A stretch of 64,000 nucleotides of DNA. It comes from Sclerotiophoma versabilis. Lineage: Eukaryota > Ascomycota > Dothideomycetes > Pleosporales > Didymellaceae. The notes below the pieces were generated by a model, which saw nothing but the letters and a program-made list of their open reading frames with translations, was not told the origin of the DNA and did not search any database. Shown here one piece after another: positions 33,230 to 44,803 of the stretch; position 1 is the first letter of the stretch, and every line of letters begins with the position of its first letter. The stretch covers positions 186,001-250,000 of the forward strand of contig JAAROD010000029.1 of assembly GCA_012274445.1 (NCBI GenBank), given 5' to 3'. A program made the translations under genes and the position numbers.

Positions 33230-34432
33230 ACGACGACATCTCGACAGCCCTCCCGAGTCCAGACGCCGATCCTTTATTGCGAGTCCGACCCCAGCATATT
33301 CGAAATCGCTTTCGCACCCATGGCAACCCGATTACTCTTCGACATTTGTACACCTACACCCCTTCCCCAGTCTTTGTAAGCGAGAGCAGCGCACGACATT
33401 TTGTAACGAGTACCACGATTGCAATCTGCCTAGGCACTACCAACGGCGCTTTAGACGGTCTGATGTGCTTCGCTTTGCCTCTCGTGCTCGCCGGCGAAAC
33501 ATGAGGTTGAATGATCAGAAGTCGTTTGCTGTGTTCGGAAGGATGGAAAAGAGGACATGAGTTACGGCTGCGCTACGATCACGGTTGTCGCATCAGCTAC
33601 GATTTCGCATGGCTTTCTCTCGATACGTTGACATTCTTGATCTGGGTTACGCGGGGTGGGAGCATTTGGGAGTCGCATGGGCGGGCCTCATCAGCGGGCT
33701 TGTTTCTACGTTTGGTCCCCACTCTGATTTGGGCGGCGGATGAGGCTTCAACACTCGATCAATAATGTCTGTCATTTCTTTGCTTTGTCGCGTTCATCAA
33801 TTAACCAGCAAACCTTTCGGGATGTAAGCTATGGAAGCGGTTCACGCGTATGCACTACATAATATGCGCCTGTCTGCCTCTCATTCCACTCATTGCTCTG
33901 CTGATCGTCATGCTTCACGCAGAGGTTTCTTTACTATCAGACAGGTCCACAAGGCCCCGGATCGATGCCAATGCCATACCTACACAGCGTTACTCGGCAT
34001 TCCACGTATACAAAGTAGTAGCCATCACGAACCGTTTCCGCGTTTAGACGGCAAACCCCCCTTCCTACCCATCTTGCATTTCTATCCTGACAACGACGAC
34101 GCGCAACGTTGGACAGCTTTCGAATTCCAGCACAGCAATCCTCCTCCACGTTGATGAATGCACCTCGTTCAATCCCCTGACCCAAACTTAATCACTGCTG
34201 CTCCCGAACATGGATTCATCACGCCTCATCCAGAGGCCACGCTTGATTGCGAGTGCGAGGTTTCCGGACATTGTGTACAGGTGTAGTAATTACCACAAGA
34301 TTATTAACGGATTGCGCAGCACTGCAGTTTCAGGATCAGGGTTGGCAATGCAAGGCAATGCAATGCAATGCAATGCAGCACACATTTCAGAATATCTATA
34401 TGCATGGTGTCTATCCTACAAATGTATATTGT
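33230..34432. other. Intergenic, convergent 3' ends
   Basis: About 1.2 kb between the PP1 stop and the stop of the acetyl-CoA transporter gene on the other strand. It contains a pentanucleotide repeat at 34345-34377. Plus-strand frames of 100-130 codons lack family marks. Confidence 0.45.
34345..34377 (+). repeat. GCAAT pentanucleotide repeat
   Basis: Six GCAAT units plus a partial one, with one unit reading GCAAG. A simple microsatellite in the 3' intergenic region. Confidence 0.9.
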
Positions 34433-36300
34433 CTAGGTAGCCGCGGTCGCAGACAGCCTCCACGCCCTCATGGGCAGGGCCTGTATGCGCATAACAGCAG
34501 GCTTGATGTATCCCCAGAAAGTAACAACGCCGACGATGATACACAGTATATTTACAATGTAGTAGCCGTCTGTGGTTACGTTGCAGACTCCGCCGCCGTT
34601 GATGCAGCGGTGCTTGTCGCCCTCGAGGGCGCATGAGAACGGCTGTGTGACGAGCGGGCCCTTGAGCAGGTCGGTCTTTGGCGGCACCGAAGGGGGTGAG
34701 CAGGTTGCATAGGTGAACATGTCGACGGCCTTGAGGACGAAGAAGCGCGGAAAGGTACCGCCCAGGTTCGAGACACTGCAGACATGTTAGTAAGAAATAG
34801 CGTCTTGTGGAGTAAGGAGAGGAGAGTACGTACGTAGCGAGCAAAGTCATGTAAGTGCCGCCGATGACCGGGTCTGAGATCTTTGCATGGAACGCGCTGA
34901 CCGCAACGAACATGACCGTGTTCATGAATGTCGAGAGCACATGTTCAGCAATCACGAGGAGGAGAAAGCCTCCTGTTGCGCCGCCGGCAGGGAAAATGGA
35001 TACGACGAATTGTGCGAATCCTGCTGCAATCAAGCGGCCAACGAAAGACCAGCACCAAATGTGCATGGGCGGGTATGTCTGGCACCATTTGCCGATGTAG
35101 TAGCCTAAGAAAACCTCCACGGGGAAGTCAACAAGGATGACGAGGGAGAGTTCTTCTTGCTTAAGGCCCTTGTCAAGAAGCTTCAAGCTTGTGACTGCGT
35201 CATTTGCCTGGAAGCCAATTTTCGCAATCAGATGGATGATGATGAAGGATTGGATGTTCTTGAGTTTTAAGATGCCCCACATGGTTTTGTAGACTTCCTT
35301 GATACCATCGGTGTTGCGGTCGCGGTCCTCGCGCTTCATGAACGCAAGACCGAGGGTTACGAGGAGGTACGCCCAGCCCCAGAAAGTAAGGTAGCTATCA
35401 AGTTCGAGGAGACCGGTTTCGGCGGGTGCGCCAGCAGGGCGGAACCATTTGTTTGCGAAGTCTTTCGAATTAAAGGCAAGGAAGACGGTGTAGGAAAGGA
35501 ATTGGCCGGCGGTAAGGCCGACAGTTTGGGCGGTCGAGGCGTATGCGAGGTTCTCTTTCGAAAGAAGTGTGAGGGCCCAGCCTGGTTACATTAGCTTTTG
35601 CATTCGCTTGGTTTGGAGAATGCGACTCACCATCCACAGCAATGTCCTGTGTTGCGCAGAGAAAAACCAGGGCGAACCACCACCATGTGAATGTCCATAC
35701 ACTAGCGTCGGACTCGCCGGCTTGTGTCATTAACCTGTTGATGTTCTTGCCTAACCAGAGCATGGAAAAGCCAGAGACAGTCTGGATGGGCAAGATCCAG
35801 CTCTTTCTCCGGCCAACGTTGGGTGACCAGACAGCATCCACAATCGGACTCCACAGGAGCTTTAATGAGTAGGGGTATGCGGCCAGGGAGAAAACTCCAA
35901 TGGCAGAATACGAGACGACGTTCTTCAGCAGGAAGGGCACAGAGCCGTGCGCCAGGCCCATGGGGATGCCCTGCAGGAAGTACAGCAGCACCAGCAGCAG
36001 AAAGTTGCGCTGGTCCTTCTTCGACAGCTCCAAGAAGCCTTTCGAAGGCCCATCCTCGGCATCCAATGATGGCACATCATCGTCGAGGGTGAAGGAGTGG
36101 CTGCTCATGAGGCTCGCAGCCTGGCTGGAGGGCGAAGTGCCGTCGATGCTTGCGTGCTTGCGGCGGTGCTCGAGAATGACGCCGTTCATAGTCGCGCTGC
36201 TATTTGCATGTCCGTTGTTACTGTCTTTTCGCAGCGAGCCGGTGGAGCTCTCGCGTGGTGCAGAGCCGCGGTTCTTGGACCTCGAGGCGCGTTTGCTCAT
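34433..36300 (-). CDS. Acetyl-CoA transporter, SLC33A1/AT-1 type
   Basis: The animal relatives move acetyl-CoA from cytosol into the ER/Golgi lumen for protein and lipid acetylation. Three exons: 36300-35631, 35581-34834 and 34775-34433, 586 residues. Introns are GTGAGT/ACCAG (49 nt) and GTACGT/CTGCAG (58 nt). The first 110 residues are a Ser/Arg/Lys-rich cytosolic head. The 12-helix MFS-type core follows, with YFLQGIPMGLAHGSVPFLL in TM1, CATQDIAVDGWALTLL in TM4, QANDAVTSLKLLDKGL in TM7 and GGTYMTLLATVSNLGGTFP in TM11, all strong marks of this family. A lumenal cysteine-containing loop precedes the last helix. It diverges from the CENP-O gene across 405 nt. Confidence 0.92.
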
Positions 36301-36705
36301 TTGGGGGAAGCTTGCGTAGCCTTCCTTGGAAGATGATCGGAAAATCTCCGGGGTTGGAATGAGCCGGGTACACGGGAGTGAAAGTGGAGTTGTGAATGCA
36401 GCAGTGGTCAGAGAGCAGGGAAGCTGCAACGGGTAACTTGGAAAGTAAGAAGGAGCGACTGGAAGAACACAAAGAGAGGTGCAGAGGACGGTAGCAGTCG
36501 AATGCGGGCAGTACTGGTACCGTGACGGTGCTGTAATCCCGGTACGTTCCTTGACGGAACCGTGTCCTCAAATGTTAGCGGAGGCGGCGATCTGCCTGCG
36601 AGATCTCACACGTCCGCCCCTGTCCGGCACGTGCGGTCGCGTTCGGCTGGCAACACTGCGACATGGTGTTTGCGACACGCTCGGAGACATCAGAACGCCT
36701 CCACG
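36301..36705. promoter_or_regulatory. Divergent promoter region, acetyl-CoA transporter / CENP-O
   Basis: The 405 nt between two divergent start codons must hold both promoters. No specific element is recognised. The CENP-O frame is open upstream to 36562, but the first family-like residues follow ATG 36706. Confidence 0.45.
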
Positions 36706-37590
36706 ATGGAGTCTGCCGAACAGCTCGACGAGGACATCAGCGCCCTGCACGCCCGCGTAGCGACACTGAAAGCACACCGCGCAAACCTGACCTCCGTGCT
36801 GCTCTCGCAACCCCACTTTGCGGCGCGTCTCGGTAACGATGCGGCCGCAGAGCGCATAATCGACCAGCAGCTCCGACGGAATCTCGAGAACACTTACCGC
36901 GCCTGCGCAGGCGTGACTGCATATAGAGTCAAGGACCCCGACCCATACGCAGTGCACAACGGGGACATAGTCGGTATAAGCATCGAAGTGCCTGTCAACG
37001 GTGTCTACGTTGACACCTATCACGTTCTCCTTACGGTCAGGGAACACGAGCACTCGAAACGACTGCGGATTCACAAACACACAATACCATCCTGTATCCC
37101 ACTCCAGCAAGTAGCCAACCAGTCGTTACCGCAAGGCACGGAGGACGGGGACGGTGCAAAGGACACAGAGCAGGACCTTGTCAAGTTTGGACGAGCGCTG
37201 AGGAGAGAGCTGGTCAGCTGGCACATGCGTCTCCAGACCGTCCAGGATCTGAGGAAGGAGGCCAAGCTTCCCGCTGCAGATACTGAGGACGATGAGGCAG
37301 GCTTCGTGCCGGGTGGCAGGGTGCTCAACGCCTTTGTGAGCGATGATAGCTCAGATGCCGATGAGGATGACGGTATTGAGACAGTCCGCATTTTGGACAT
37401 TGAGGCGGATGCTGCTGTTCGACAAGTCACAGTCACCTGGTCAGACGGACGCACGGCTGTACTAGTGGTCACCAAGGATGGCAGAGTCGAGAAGGCTATC
37501 TGCAAGGCGAGAGGAGGTAGACGAGATGTCGTATCAAGCACGAAAGCCGGTGGACCGCTCAGCGGCTTGCTACGCAGGCTTTCGTCGTAG
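36706..37590 (+). CDS. Kinetochore protein CENP-O / Mcm21 family
   Basis: CENP-O (Mcm21 in yeast) is part of the COMA/CCAN inner kinetochore complex that links centromeric chromatin to the outer kinetochore. It is a single-exon frame of 294 residues from the ATG before MESAEQLDEDISALHARV. The N-terminal 45 residues are a coiled coil (heptads through LHARVATLKAHRANL). The RWD-type core follows: NTYRACAGVTAYRV, then VDTYHVLLTV and IHKHTIPSCIPL, the signature of this family. KFGRALRRELVSWHMRLQTV is a second conserved helix. An acidic loop (DDSSDADEDDG) interrupts the C-terminal part. The frame is open 144 nt further upstream, so an alternative start is possible but less likely. Confidence 0.85.
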   Translation: MESAEQLDEDISALHARVATLKAHRANLTSVLLSQPHFAARLGNDAAAERIIDQQLRRNLENTYRACAGVTAYRVKDPDPYAVHNGDIVGISIEVPVNGVYVDTYHVLLTVREHEHSKRLRIHKHTIPSCIPLQQVANQSLPQGTEDGDGAKDTEQDLVKFGRALRRELVSWHMRLQTVQDLRKEAKLPAADTEDDEAGFVPGGRVLNAFVSDDSSDADEDDGIETVRILDIEADAAVRQVTVTWSDGRTAVLVVTKDGRVEKAICKARGGRRDVVSSTKAGGPLSGLLRRLSS

Positions 37591-39084
37591 GAGCAGCTTG
37601 GTTCGATAGCTTCACAGCAGGCGTTCGGTCATGTTTACGATACCCAAGTTCTTCAGCGAGCAATGCAATTCTTTGGCGCGGAATCCATGTTCCGTATGAG
37701 ACAAACCGGATATGGTGGTTACTTTTTGACACAGCTGCACTTGGTTCGCAACTTCGCAACCCTGCCGTGCCAGTAAGGTGCTCACAGAGCCGTCATCGGT
37801 ATGCGCTGTCGCGGGGGTCTGACTCAATGCAACACCATCTCGATCAGCATTCGTCACATCCAAGACTCTTGAAAAACTCGTCCATGGCTTGATCAGCACC
37901 ACGAGGCTTTGTAAATATGCGGACTAGAACACGAGCACTTTGTAAGAACGGCATGACTCGAGATGCCGAGAGCTTGGCCACTCGCATCAATCCACGAGTG
38001 CACGACAATTGCTGCTCCACCTGCGCACTCCGAGGACCATTCAGGATCTCAAAGGCCTAACGAAGGTCGTGCAAGCGTGGGAAAAGGCGGCGAGAGATTC
38101 CGTTATTGCTAGCATCTGACGAGAGAAATCTACTCGCTAGCAATCCTTTCGCGGGCCTCGCGTCAACTTGCACGTACATGGCGCGAAGCCTCGTGATCGG
38201 CGAGACGCGGCTCTTCTTCCCAGGCCACTCTGCCGCAACACTATGCAGGTACCGCCTGCTTCCCAGGGTGCGATAGATTAGACGACCTGGAAGCGAGGCT
38301 CACTACCAGCGAACTTGCAGCCTGTGCAGCCCGTACAGCTTCTGCGCAACCGCAATCACGCAGATCTCTAGGAACAGCTTGCTCTACTGTTTGCAAGGCT
38401 TTGGTGAATATTCCAGTACTTGTTGCTTGAATCAACTATCGTCGTGTCAAGAGTGGAAATCACGTGGAGTTGGCTGATGGTGACGCTCGTCGCTCGCTTC
38501 CTGGTTGTCTAGTCTAGCCCAGGCGGCGCTCGTTCTCTGCGCTTCGACGCACACCGCAGAGCCGCAGTGACATGGCGAGTGGGTCGCATCGTTATCAGAT
38601 GCCCGCCCCAGCACAATGCGCTCAGCAAACTAAGGGCAGATAAGTGGACACGGCATTACGATATGAGCACTGTGTAAGCAGGCCTGGCTCGACCATGATG
38701 CCGAAGTCGCCGATGACGGAAGTTTTGCAACGGGCCGCTGCACAAGCTCGTGGCCTGACAGGAGCAGAGAAGCGTTTAATAGACTGAGGCGTCCGTTGCT
38801 GCACTGCTGCCACACAGTTCACCGCCGACGTTTGCTCCGAGCCCGCCACACCGACACCCCCGTAAGTACCACACCTGCGCCCTAAGCCCAAATTAGACAC
38901 GCGTTTGATCATCTTGTCGCAAAATATCTGCTGATACCTGCTCTTGCAGTCTCTTTTTACCTCGCACCTACAACCTAATTACCGCTGATTGCTTCGCACT
39001 GCACCTGCGGCAGCCCAACTTTTAAGCGACCGTTACCTGACATCGGACCTCCGACCCGTGCACTACTCGAGCTCAAGCACCGCC
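37591..39084. other. Gene-free stretch
   Basis: About 1.5 kb with only short frames. Two segments, near 37925-37975 and 38655-38705, share the pattern GAGCACT.TGTAAG followed by CTCGA and GATGCCGA, perhaps an old local duplication. The 3' part is the promoter and leader of the peroxiredoxin gene. Confidence 0.35.
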
Positions 39085-39844
39085 ATGTCTTTCCCCGCCT
39101 ACACACCCAAGGCCCGCGTGCAGAAGCCTGCGCCCGCCTTCTCTGGCACTGCTGTCGTTGATGGCACCTTCGAGGGTGAGTCTGATCTCCTTGCGACAGC
39201 TTCGGAAAGCCCTCTTTCTTCCCTCCCCCCCCCTCTTCACGGCCACTTAGCTTAGCCACCCACTAACAACACCGCCAGACCTCAGCCTCACCCAGTTCAC
39301 CTCCAACAAGCAATGGCTCGTCCTGGGCTTCGTGCCCATGGCCTGGACCTTTGTGTGCCCGACTGAGATCCTCGCCTTCAGCGACCGCGCATCCGACTTT
39401 GAAGCGCGCGGCGCCCGCGTTGTCTTCGCATCCACCGACTCCGAGTACTCGCTGCTGGCGTGGACCAACGCGGCCAAGAAGGACGGCGGCCTCGGCAAGA
39501 TCAACATCCCGCTGCTGTCGGACAAGAACCACGCCATCAGCAAGGACTACGGCGTGCTGATCGAGGAGGAGGGCATTGCGCTCCGCGGCCTCTTCCTGAT
39601 CGACCCCAACGGCGTGCTCCGCCAGATCACCATCAACGACCTGCCTGTTGGCCGCAGCGTCGACGAGGCCCTGCGCCTGATCGACGCCTTCCAGTTCACC
39701 GACAAGTACGGCGAGGTCTGCCCTGCCAACTGGAACCCGGGCATGGACACGATCAAGGCCACGCCCGAGGGCATCAAGGAGTACCACGGCAGGAACGGCG
39801 ACGAGAAGATGAGCGATGCCAAGGTCACCAACGGTGCCCACTGA
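39085..39844 (+). CDS. Typical 2-Cys peroxiredoxin (Tsa1/PRDX family)
   Basis: The enzyme reduces hydrogen peroxide and organic peroxides using thioredoxin; it is cytosolic by its lack of targeting signals. Two exons (39085-39175 and 39279-39844), 218 residues; the 103-nt intron splits the Asp codon before LSLTQF. The peroxidatic cysteine is C57 in WTFVCPTEI and the resolving cysteine is C178 in GEVCPANW, so this is the two-Cys type. The GGLG loop linked with hyperoxidation sensitivity is present at residues 100-103. The C-terminal YF pair that goes with it reads YH (IKEYHGRNG). The codons are very GC-rich at third positions compared with neighbours, a sign of high expression. A 192-codon antisense frame is an artefact of that composition. 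Confidence 0.93.
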
Positions 39845-40251
39845 GCGTGTTTTTGAACCCTTTGGCGGAAGCGTGCCGCGGTTTTGCTTTACTTTTTCGG
39901 CATTGCGGATGGCGCTAGTATAGATATGATTGAGATGGCCGTGGCCTTCTTGCTTGAGGCAGGTATGTGAATGTCTGTTTTCAGAGAGTGGAACATGATA
40001 TCAATAGACTTGAACCCTTCACCACTCTTACCGTTTCACATCTGTCAAACAAGTTGATCTTTGTAAAGTCGGCATGCCACGTCACTCGAACCTTCAGCAC
40101 CTTTACCATTTTATTTTGGTTTTCCAAATAAACAAATCGTATGTCTGTCTAACAAGTTAATCTTAGCGAAGCCATCATGTCACATAACATTCGTTACTGC
40201 CATCATTCGGTCGTACGACTAGAAGCCTCTTCCTTCCACACCACATGCGCT
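39845..40251. other. Intergenic, convergent 3' ends
   Basis: Lies between the stops of the peroxiredoxin and epimerase genes; 3' UTRs expected. Nothing else seen. Confidence 0.5.
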
Positions 40252-41253
40252 CTACTGCTTCTCAGTGTGCTCCCAGCCCAGCACCTTCCTCGCCTTATCC
40301 GTCGTCCAAAAGGCAGCATTCCCCTCCAAACCCTCACGAATCTCAGCATCCGGGTAGTACTTTTTCGCCAGCTCCTTCGACTGTGTCTTCTGCGTAGTCT
40401 CAGGCGCAATGACGTTGAATATCTGCGCGCCCTCGTAGTTGTCCGCCTTCTCGAGCGCAGCGAGACACGCGCGCGCCGTGGCTTGCGGGTGCACCCAGCC
40501 CCACAGCTGACCTGGACATACACGTTAGCATAACAATCTTGCAATCAACCCAGATTCGAGACCGAGTTGATTCGAAACACCAGTCCCACACGTACCGACA
40601 GCAGCATCCTGCCAATTCTCATCGTGCTCGTCCTTGACATCCTTCTTCGGCGCAACTTCATGAATGCGCATCAGCGCAATCTTGGTGCCGGGGAACCAGT
40701 TCACGAAGGCCTTGGCCTGAGTCTCAGCCTCGTGCTTCGCCAGCGCGTACGAGTCGGTTGGGTTCACGGGGTAGTCTTCGTCGATGGGGAAGTAGGGGAA
40801 CTTCAGCGGCTGGTTAGCGTACGCCAGGCCGATGGCATTGACGCTGGATGCATAGCAGATCTTCTTAATACCCAGCTCGCCGCATGCGCGGAAGCCGTTG
40901 AAGGCCGAGTTGACGTTGTTGGAGTGGACCTGCGTGGATCATCAATCAATGCACTCACTCCCTCGGGGTAGTGAGGGAAAAGCCAGAGCGTGAGGGGGGT
41001 GTACCTTGTGGTCCGGAGTGCCTACGGGGTTGGGGATGGCAGCGAGATGAATGACTGCATCGCAGCCCTTGAAGGCGTTGAGCGTCGCATCGTAGTCTGA
41101 TGCTGCGTCTGCTGTGCGCATTTCTGTATTCTCGAATCCGTTGTTCTTCTCATCTGTACGGTTTACTTGGACGGTCGAATAGCCTGCTTTCGCACACAGC
41201 TTGACCACCTCTTGACCTACAGTGCCTCTGGCTCCCGTGATGGCAATCTTCAT
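40252..41253 (-). CDS. NAD-dependent epimerase/dehydratase (extended SDR)
   Basis: An extended short-chain dehydrogenase/reductase that probably acts on a nucleotide sugar or related substrate. Three exons: 41253-41005, 40929-40596 and 40511-40252, giving 280 residues. Introns are GTACAC/GCAG (75 nt) and GTACGT/CCAG (84 nt). The dinucleotide motif is at the N-terminus (ITGARGTVGQEV, a GxxGxxG variant). HLAA follows near residue 70, and the active site is S near residue 113 (CYASSVNAIG) with YALAK, the YxxxK pair, near residue 146. WGWVHPQATARACLAAL is typical of the NAD(P)-epimerase group. The substrate is unknown. It diverges from carB across 823 nt, but I see no reason to place it in the carotenoid pathway. 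Confidence 0.88.
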
Positions 41254-42076
41254 TTTGCACGTCGATAGTGTATTGTGCTTTGCAGTTGTTGTATATTGAA
41301 CTGGTTTATTTCTGGTAGTGATTTTGCAGTGTGGTTGCAGACTCTTAAGCTGTAGTTTCCGCATTTGTATGTTTACCCATGTAACTATTTGACGAGTGAC
41401 GTTGCTATGAGGTGAGACCAAGAGGCTGCCGTTGTAAGCGCAGCGCAAGCGTTTACCCACAGTATTTGGCAACAGCCGGCCCGTTCATATGTGATGTCAG
41501 TCCGGATGCTCGGCCAAGAAGCCTCAGTCGTTCTGATCGCAGTCTACAAGTCGGGTCTGGATGCTGCTTTCACTTTTGACATCCAGCAAGCTCGACAGCT
41601 GAACAGCCTATAAGAAATGGCACACAGGGACATGCTGAGAAGTCGCAGACGGGAATGCACGGCGTAGCCCTTACATCGTATGACGTTTAAACTATCAAAG
41701 CGCAGCGCCATGGAAGCAGTTCTCAGAGGCCGCATGGATGTTCGGAAGGGGCCGATTGGACGATCCGGCGGCGGTGCGGCTGAAGATGCTGCACTCCACA
41801 GGGAGTGGCAGACATGCAGCACGATGCCAGTTCAACACGTTTTGTAGTCGTAGACCTGCCCTCGATCACATGCAAGCGGCAGTTACAATGGCTTGCGGGA
41901 CTGCTATCGTGTGGTTGCGGCTCCCTCGGAGGCTCCACTCGCTACTAAACTCACTTGTCAAAACGTCATGACTTGGTGAATTAGGATGCATGCGCCACTG
42001 GGAACAATCGCGTAAAGTCGCGTTCCTACCACGCGGTTGTTCCTGGCCCTAAGATCGCCATTTCAACCTCTTCAAG
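41254..42076. promoter_or_regulatory. Divergent upstream region, epimerase / phytoene desaturase
   Basis: The 823 nt hold both promoters. Carotenoid genes of this class are light-induced through white-collar/GATA factors in other fungi, but I did not find a clear paired light-response element by eye. Confidence 0.4.
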
Positions 42077-43904
42077 ATGGGAAAACAAGACTTCGACGCG
42101 CGCCCCAGTGTGATTGTTATTGGTGCCGGTGCTGGTGGTGTTGCGACGGCTGCGCGCCTCGCCCAGGCGGGATGTAAAGTCACGCTTGTTGAGAAGAACG
42201 ACTTCTCTGGCGGGAGGTGCAGTCTCATACATCGCGACGGCTACGTATGTAGCGCTACTCATCATGTCCATGTTGAGCTTGAGCTTGAGACTAACAGGTC
42301 GATAGAGATTCGATCAAGGACCCAGTCTACTCCTCCTGCCTGAGCTGTTCAAAGAGACATTCCAGGACCTTGGCACAACATTGGAGGATGAGGGCGTTCA
42401 TCTGGTCAAGTGCAATCCCAACTACAATGTGCATTTCCATGACGGGACAAATTTCAAGCTATCAACTGATGTCGCCGTCATGAAAGAGGAGGTGGAGCGA
42501 TTCGAGGGGAAGGATGGCTTTGAGCGCTATCTAGGTTTCTTGCAAGAGGCGCATCGTCACTACGAGTTATCCGTTATCCATGTGCTGAAGAGGAATTTCT
42601 ACTCGCTTTTCAGCATGGTCCGTCCGAGTTTCTTGCGTCATTTGATCGCTCTGCATCCTTTTGAGAGCATATACACACGAGCTGCAGTGTACTTCCGCAC
42701 CGAAAGATTACGAAGAGTCTTCACATTCGCAAGTATGTACATGGGTATGAGCCCGTTCGATGCTCCTGGAACCTACAGTCTTTTGCAGTACACGGAACTC
42801 GCTGAAGGAATCTGGTATCCCATCGGTGGCTTCCACAAGGTTGTCGAGGCTCTAGTTAACATTGGTGAGCGCAATGGCGTTGAGTACATGTTCAACAGCC
42901 CCATTTCGGGGATACAGCTCTCCAACGACGGGAAACGCGCAACAGGAGTAACATTCCAGGACGGCAGGCCGCCCCTCACCGCAGATCTGGTCGTCTGTAA
43001 TGCCGACTTAACATACGCGTACAACGAACTCCTCCCAACCTCCAGCTACGCAAAATCTCTTCAGGGCCGCAAAGCCTCGTGTTCAAGTATATCATTCTAC
43101 TGGGCGCTTGACAAACAATTCCCTGAACTGTCAGCACACAACATCTTCCTCGCCGAAGATTACAAAGAGTCCTTCGACAGCATCTTCAAGAAGCACCTCA
43201 TCCCCGACCAACCCAGTTTCTACGTCAACGTGCCGTCCCGTGTCGACCCTTCGGCAGCGCCCAAGGGTTGTGACTCCCTGGTCGTCCTTGTTCCTGTAGG
43301 CCACCTCGAAGACTATGGGTCCGACGCGCATAAGGGCTCTAAAGACAATGCTGGACGTACACAGGACTTCAACGCCATGGTACAAACAGCGCGTGACACG
43401 ATCCTCAAGACCATCTCCGCACGGCTCAACATCGACGTCGGCGCACACATCGTTGATGAAGTCATCAACACGCCCGTGACGTGGAAGTCCACCTTCAATC
43501 TTGACCGCGGTGCCATCTTGGGTCTCTCGCACTCGTTCTTCAACGTCCTTGCTTTCCGTCCCAAGACCAAGCACGCCTCCATTGAGGATCTGTACTTCGT
43601 CGGCGCCAGTGCGCACCCGGGAACCGGTGTGCCGATTGTGCTTGCGGGGGCGAAGCTGGTCAGTGACGAGGTCCTGGCGAAGCTGCGGATGCAGCCGAAG
43701 CACATGGACCAGGGAGAAGCGGCGACAATGAGGGAGGAGTACAAGGTTATGCGCAAGTGGGGCGTTCCGCTGAAGAGTCATCTGGATGTGCAGAGTAGGA
43801 CGGCTTACTCGATTTGGCTGCAGTGGTGGGTGCCAGTTTTCCTTACGCTGGTTGCGATTTACCTGTGGAGTGGAACTAGCCAGGGTTTGAGTGTTCTGTC
43901 ATAG
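42077..43904 (+). CDS. carB: Phytoene desaturase (CarB / AL-1)
   Basis: This FAD enzyme inserts double bonds into phytoene, leading to lycopene or more desaturated carotenes, on the ER or lipid-body membrane. Two exons (42077-42244 and 42306-43904) give 588 residues, near the 595 I recall for Neurospora AL-1. The 61-nt intron (GTATGT to GATAG) splits the Rossmann region after the HRDGY segment and restores YRFDQGPSLLLLP. The dinucleotide motif is GAGAGGVATAARLAQAG followed by VTLVEKNDFSGGRC. The bacterial-type phytoene desaturase signature near the C-terminus is present (FVGASAHPGTGVPIVLAGAK). A single hydrophobic C-terminal segment (WWVPVFLTLVAIYLW) is the membrane anchor typical of fungal members. 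It supplies substrate for the carRA product encoded 8.7 kb away. Confidence 0.95.
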
Positions 43905-44803
43905 ATGCGCTACATTTGGTGTGGACAAGAGAGAACTGCCTAGACTGATTATAATAGCGGGAGAGTAATGCTCATGGCCTTAATGTATCTCTATCATGAT
44001 GTTGCATTCTTTTCTTGGTGCTTTCTCGTGAGTAGACGAAGAGGCGGTGCCGGTTAGGTTCAAAACCGTCAGAGCTAAACTTGTGAATTTTGTGCTCATT
44101 CAGGTCAGAGAGTCGCTCGTGCGGCGGATGGTTTGACTCTGTTTGTTGTGTTGTGCAACAAACTCGTCCTATCTCATGCGCGCTCCTAGGACCAATACAG
44201 GGTCGGATTTCGAGAGGGGATTGAGCATGCATAGTACGGCAGTCGTACAACTACCCATCACTACCGAGCCAAGAGCGAATAGGCCTTCAACAAGTCCATT
44301 CGCATAATTAATGTTGTGGTAACCCTGACATAGGTGTGAGGTAGAGCATGACATTCACTCCAAAAGCAACGGGGAAATCGCTGGCAAAGCAGCTTTGCAA
44401 GCATAAACGGATGCCCGAGGCCTTAGATGTCTCACAGGCAGGCTCTTGCAGATACTTTACAATGCGCTTGCGGATCGGGGAGATTCATATCTTAACATCT
44501 TGTTCAGAAGTTTGACCGCTGCGGTTAGTCCAGCGCTGCAAGTGATCCAGACCGGTCGTAATCCCCAGCAATCTGCAGGGGCTTGGAAGGTCAACGGGAT
44601 ATAGTATTTCTGCATCTCATGCCCTTGGAGACCTCCACGTCATCTGTGTCAGTCCGAAAAGGTGTGGATCCTACCTTAAGGCGAAGCGCTGTAGAAAGTT
44701 AAGGGTTTGGCGCAGTCAGACAGAAGTCGGGCAGGGACGGCGCTAGCCCTCGCCTCCGCCTTCCTCGTGTCATTCATCTAACCACCACCTCACTCTTGCC
44801 CTT
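43905..44803. other. Intergenic
   Basis: About 900 nt between carB and the Myb gene. No coding frame with family marks. Confidence 0.4.

Noticed and set aside
36568..37110. 180-codon minus-strand frame opposite CENP-O
   Set aside because: Antisense shadow with no motif.
39263..39841. 192-codon antisense frame across the peroxiredoxin gene
   Set aside because: Produced by strong third-position GC bias of a highly expressed gene.
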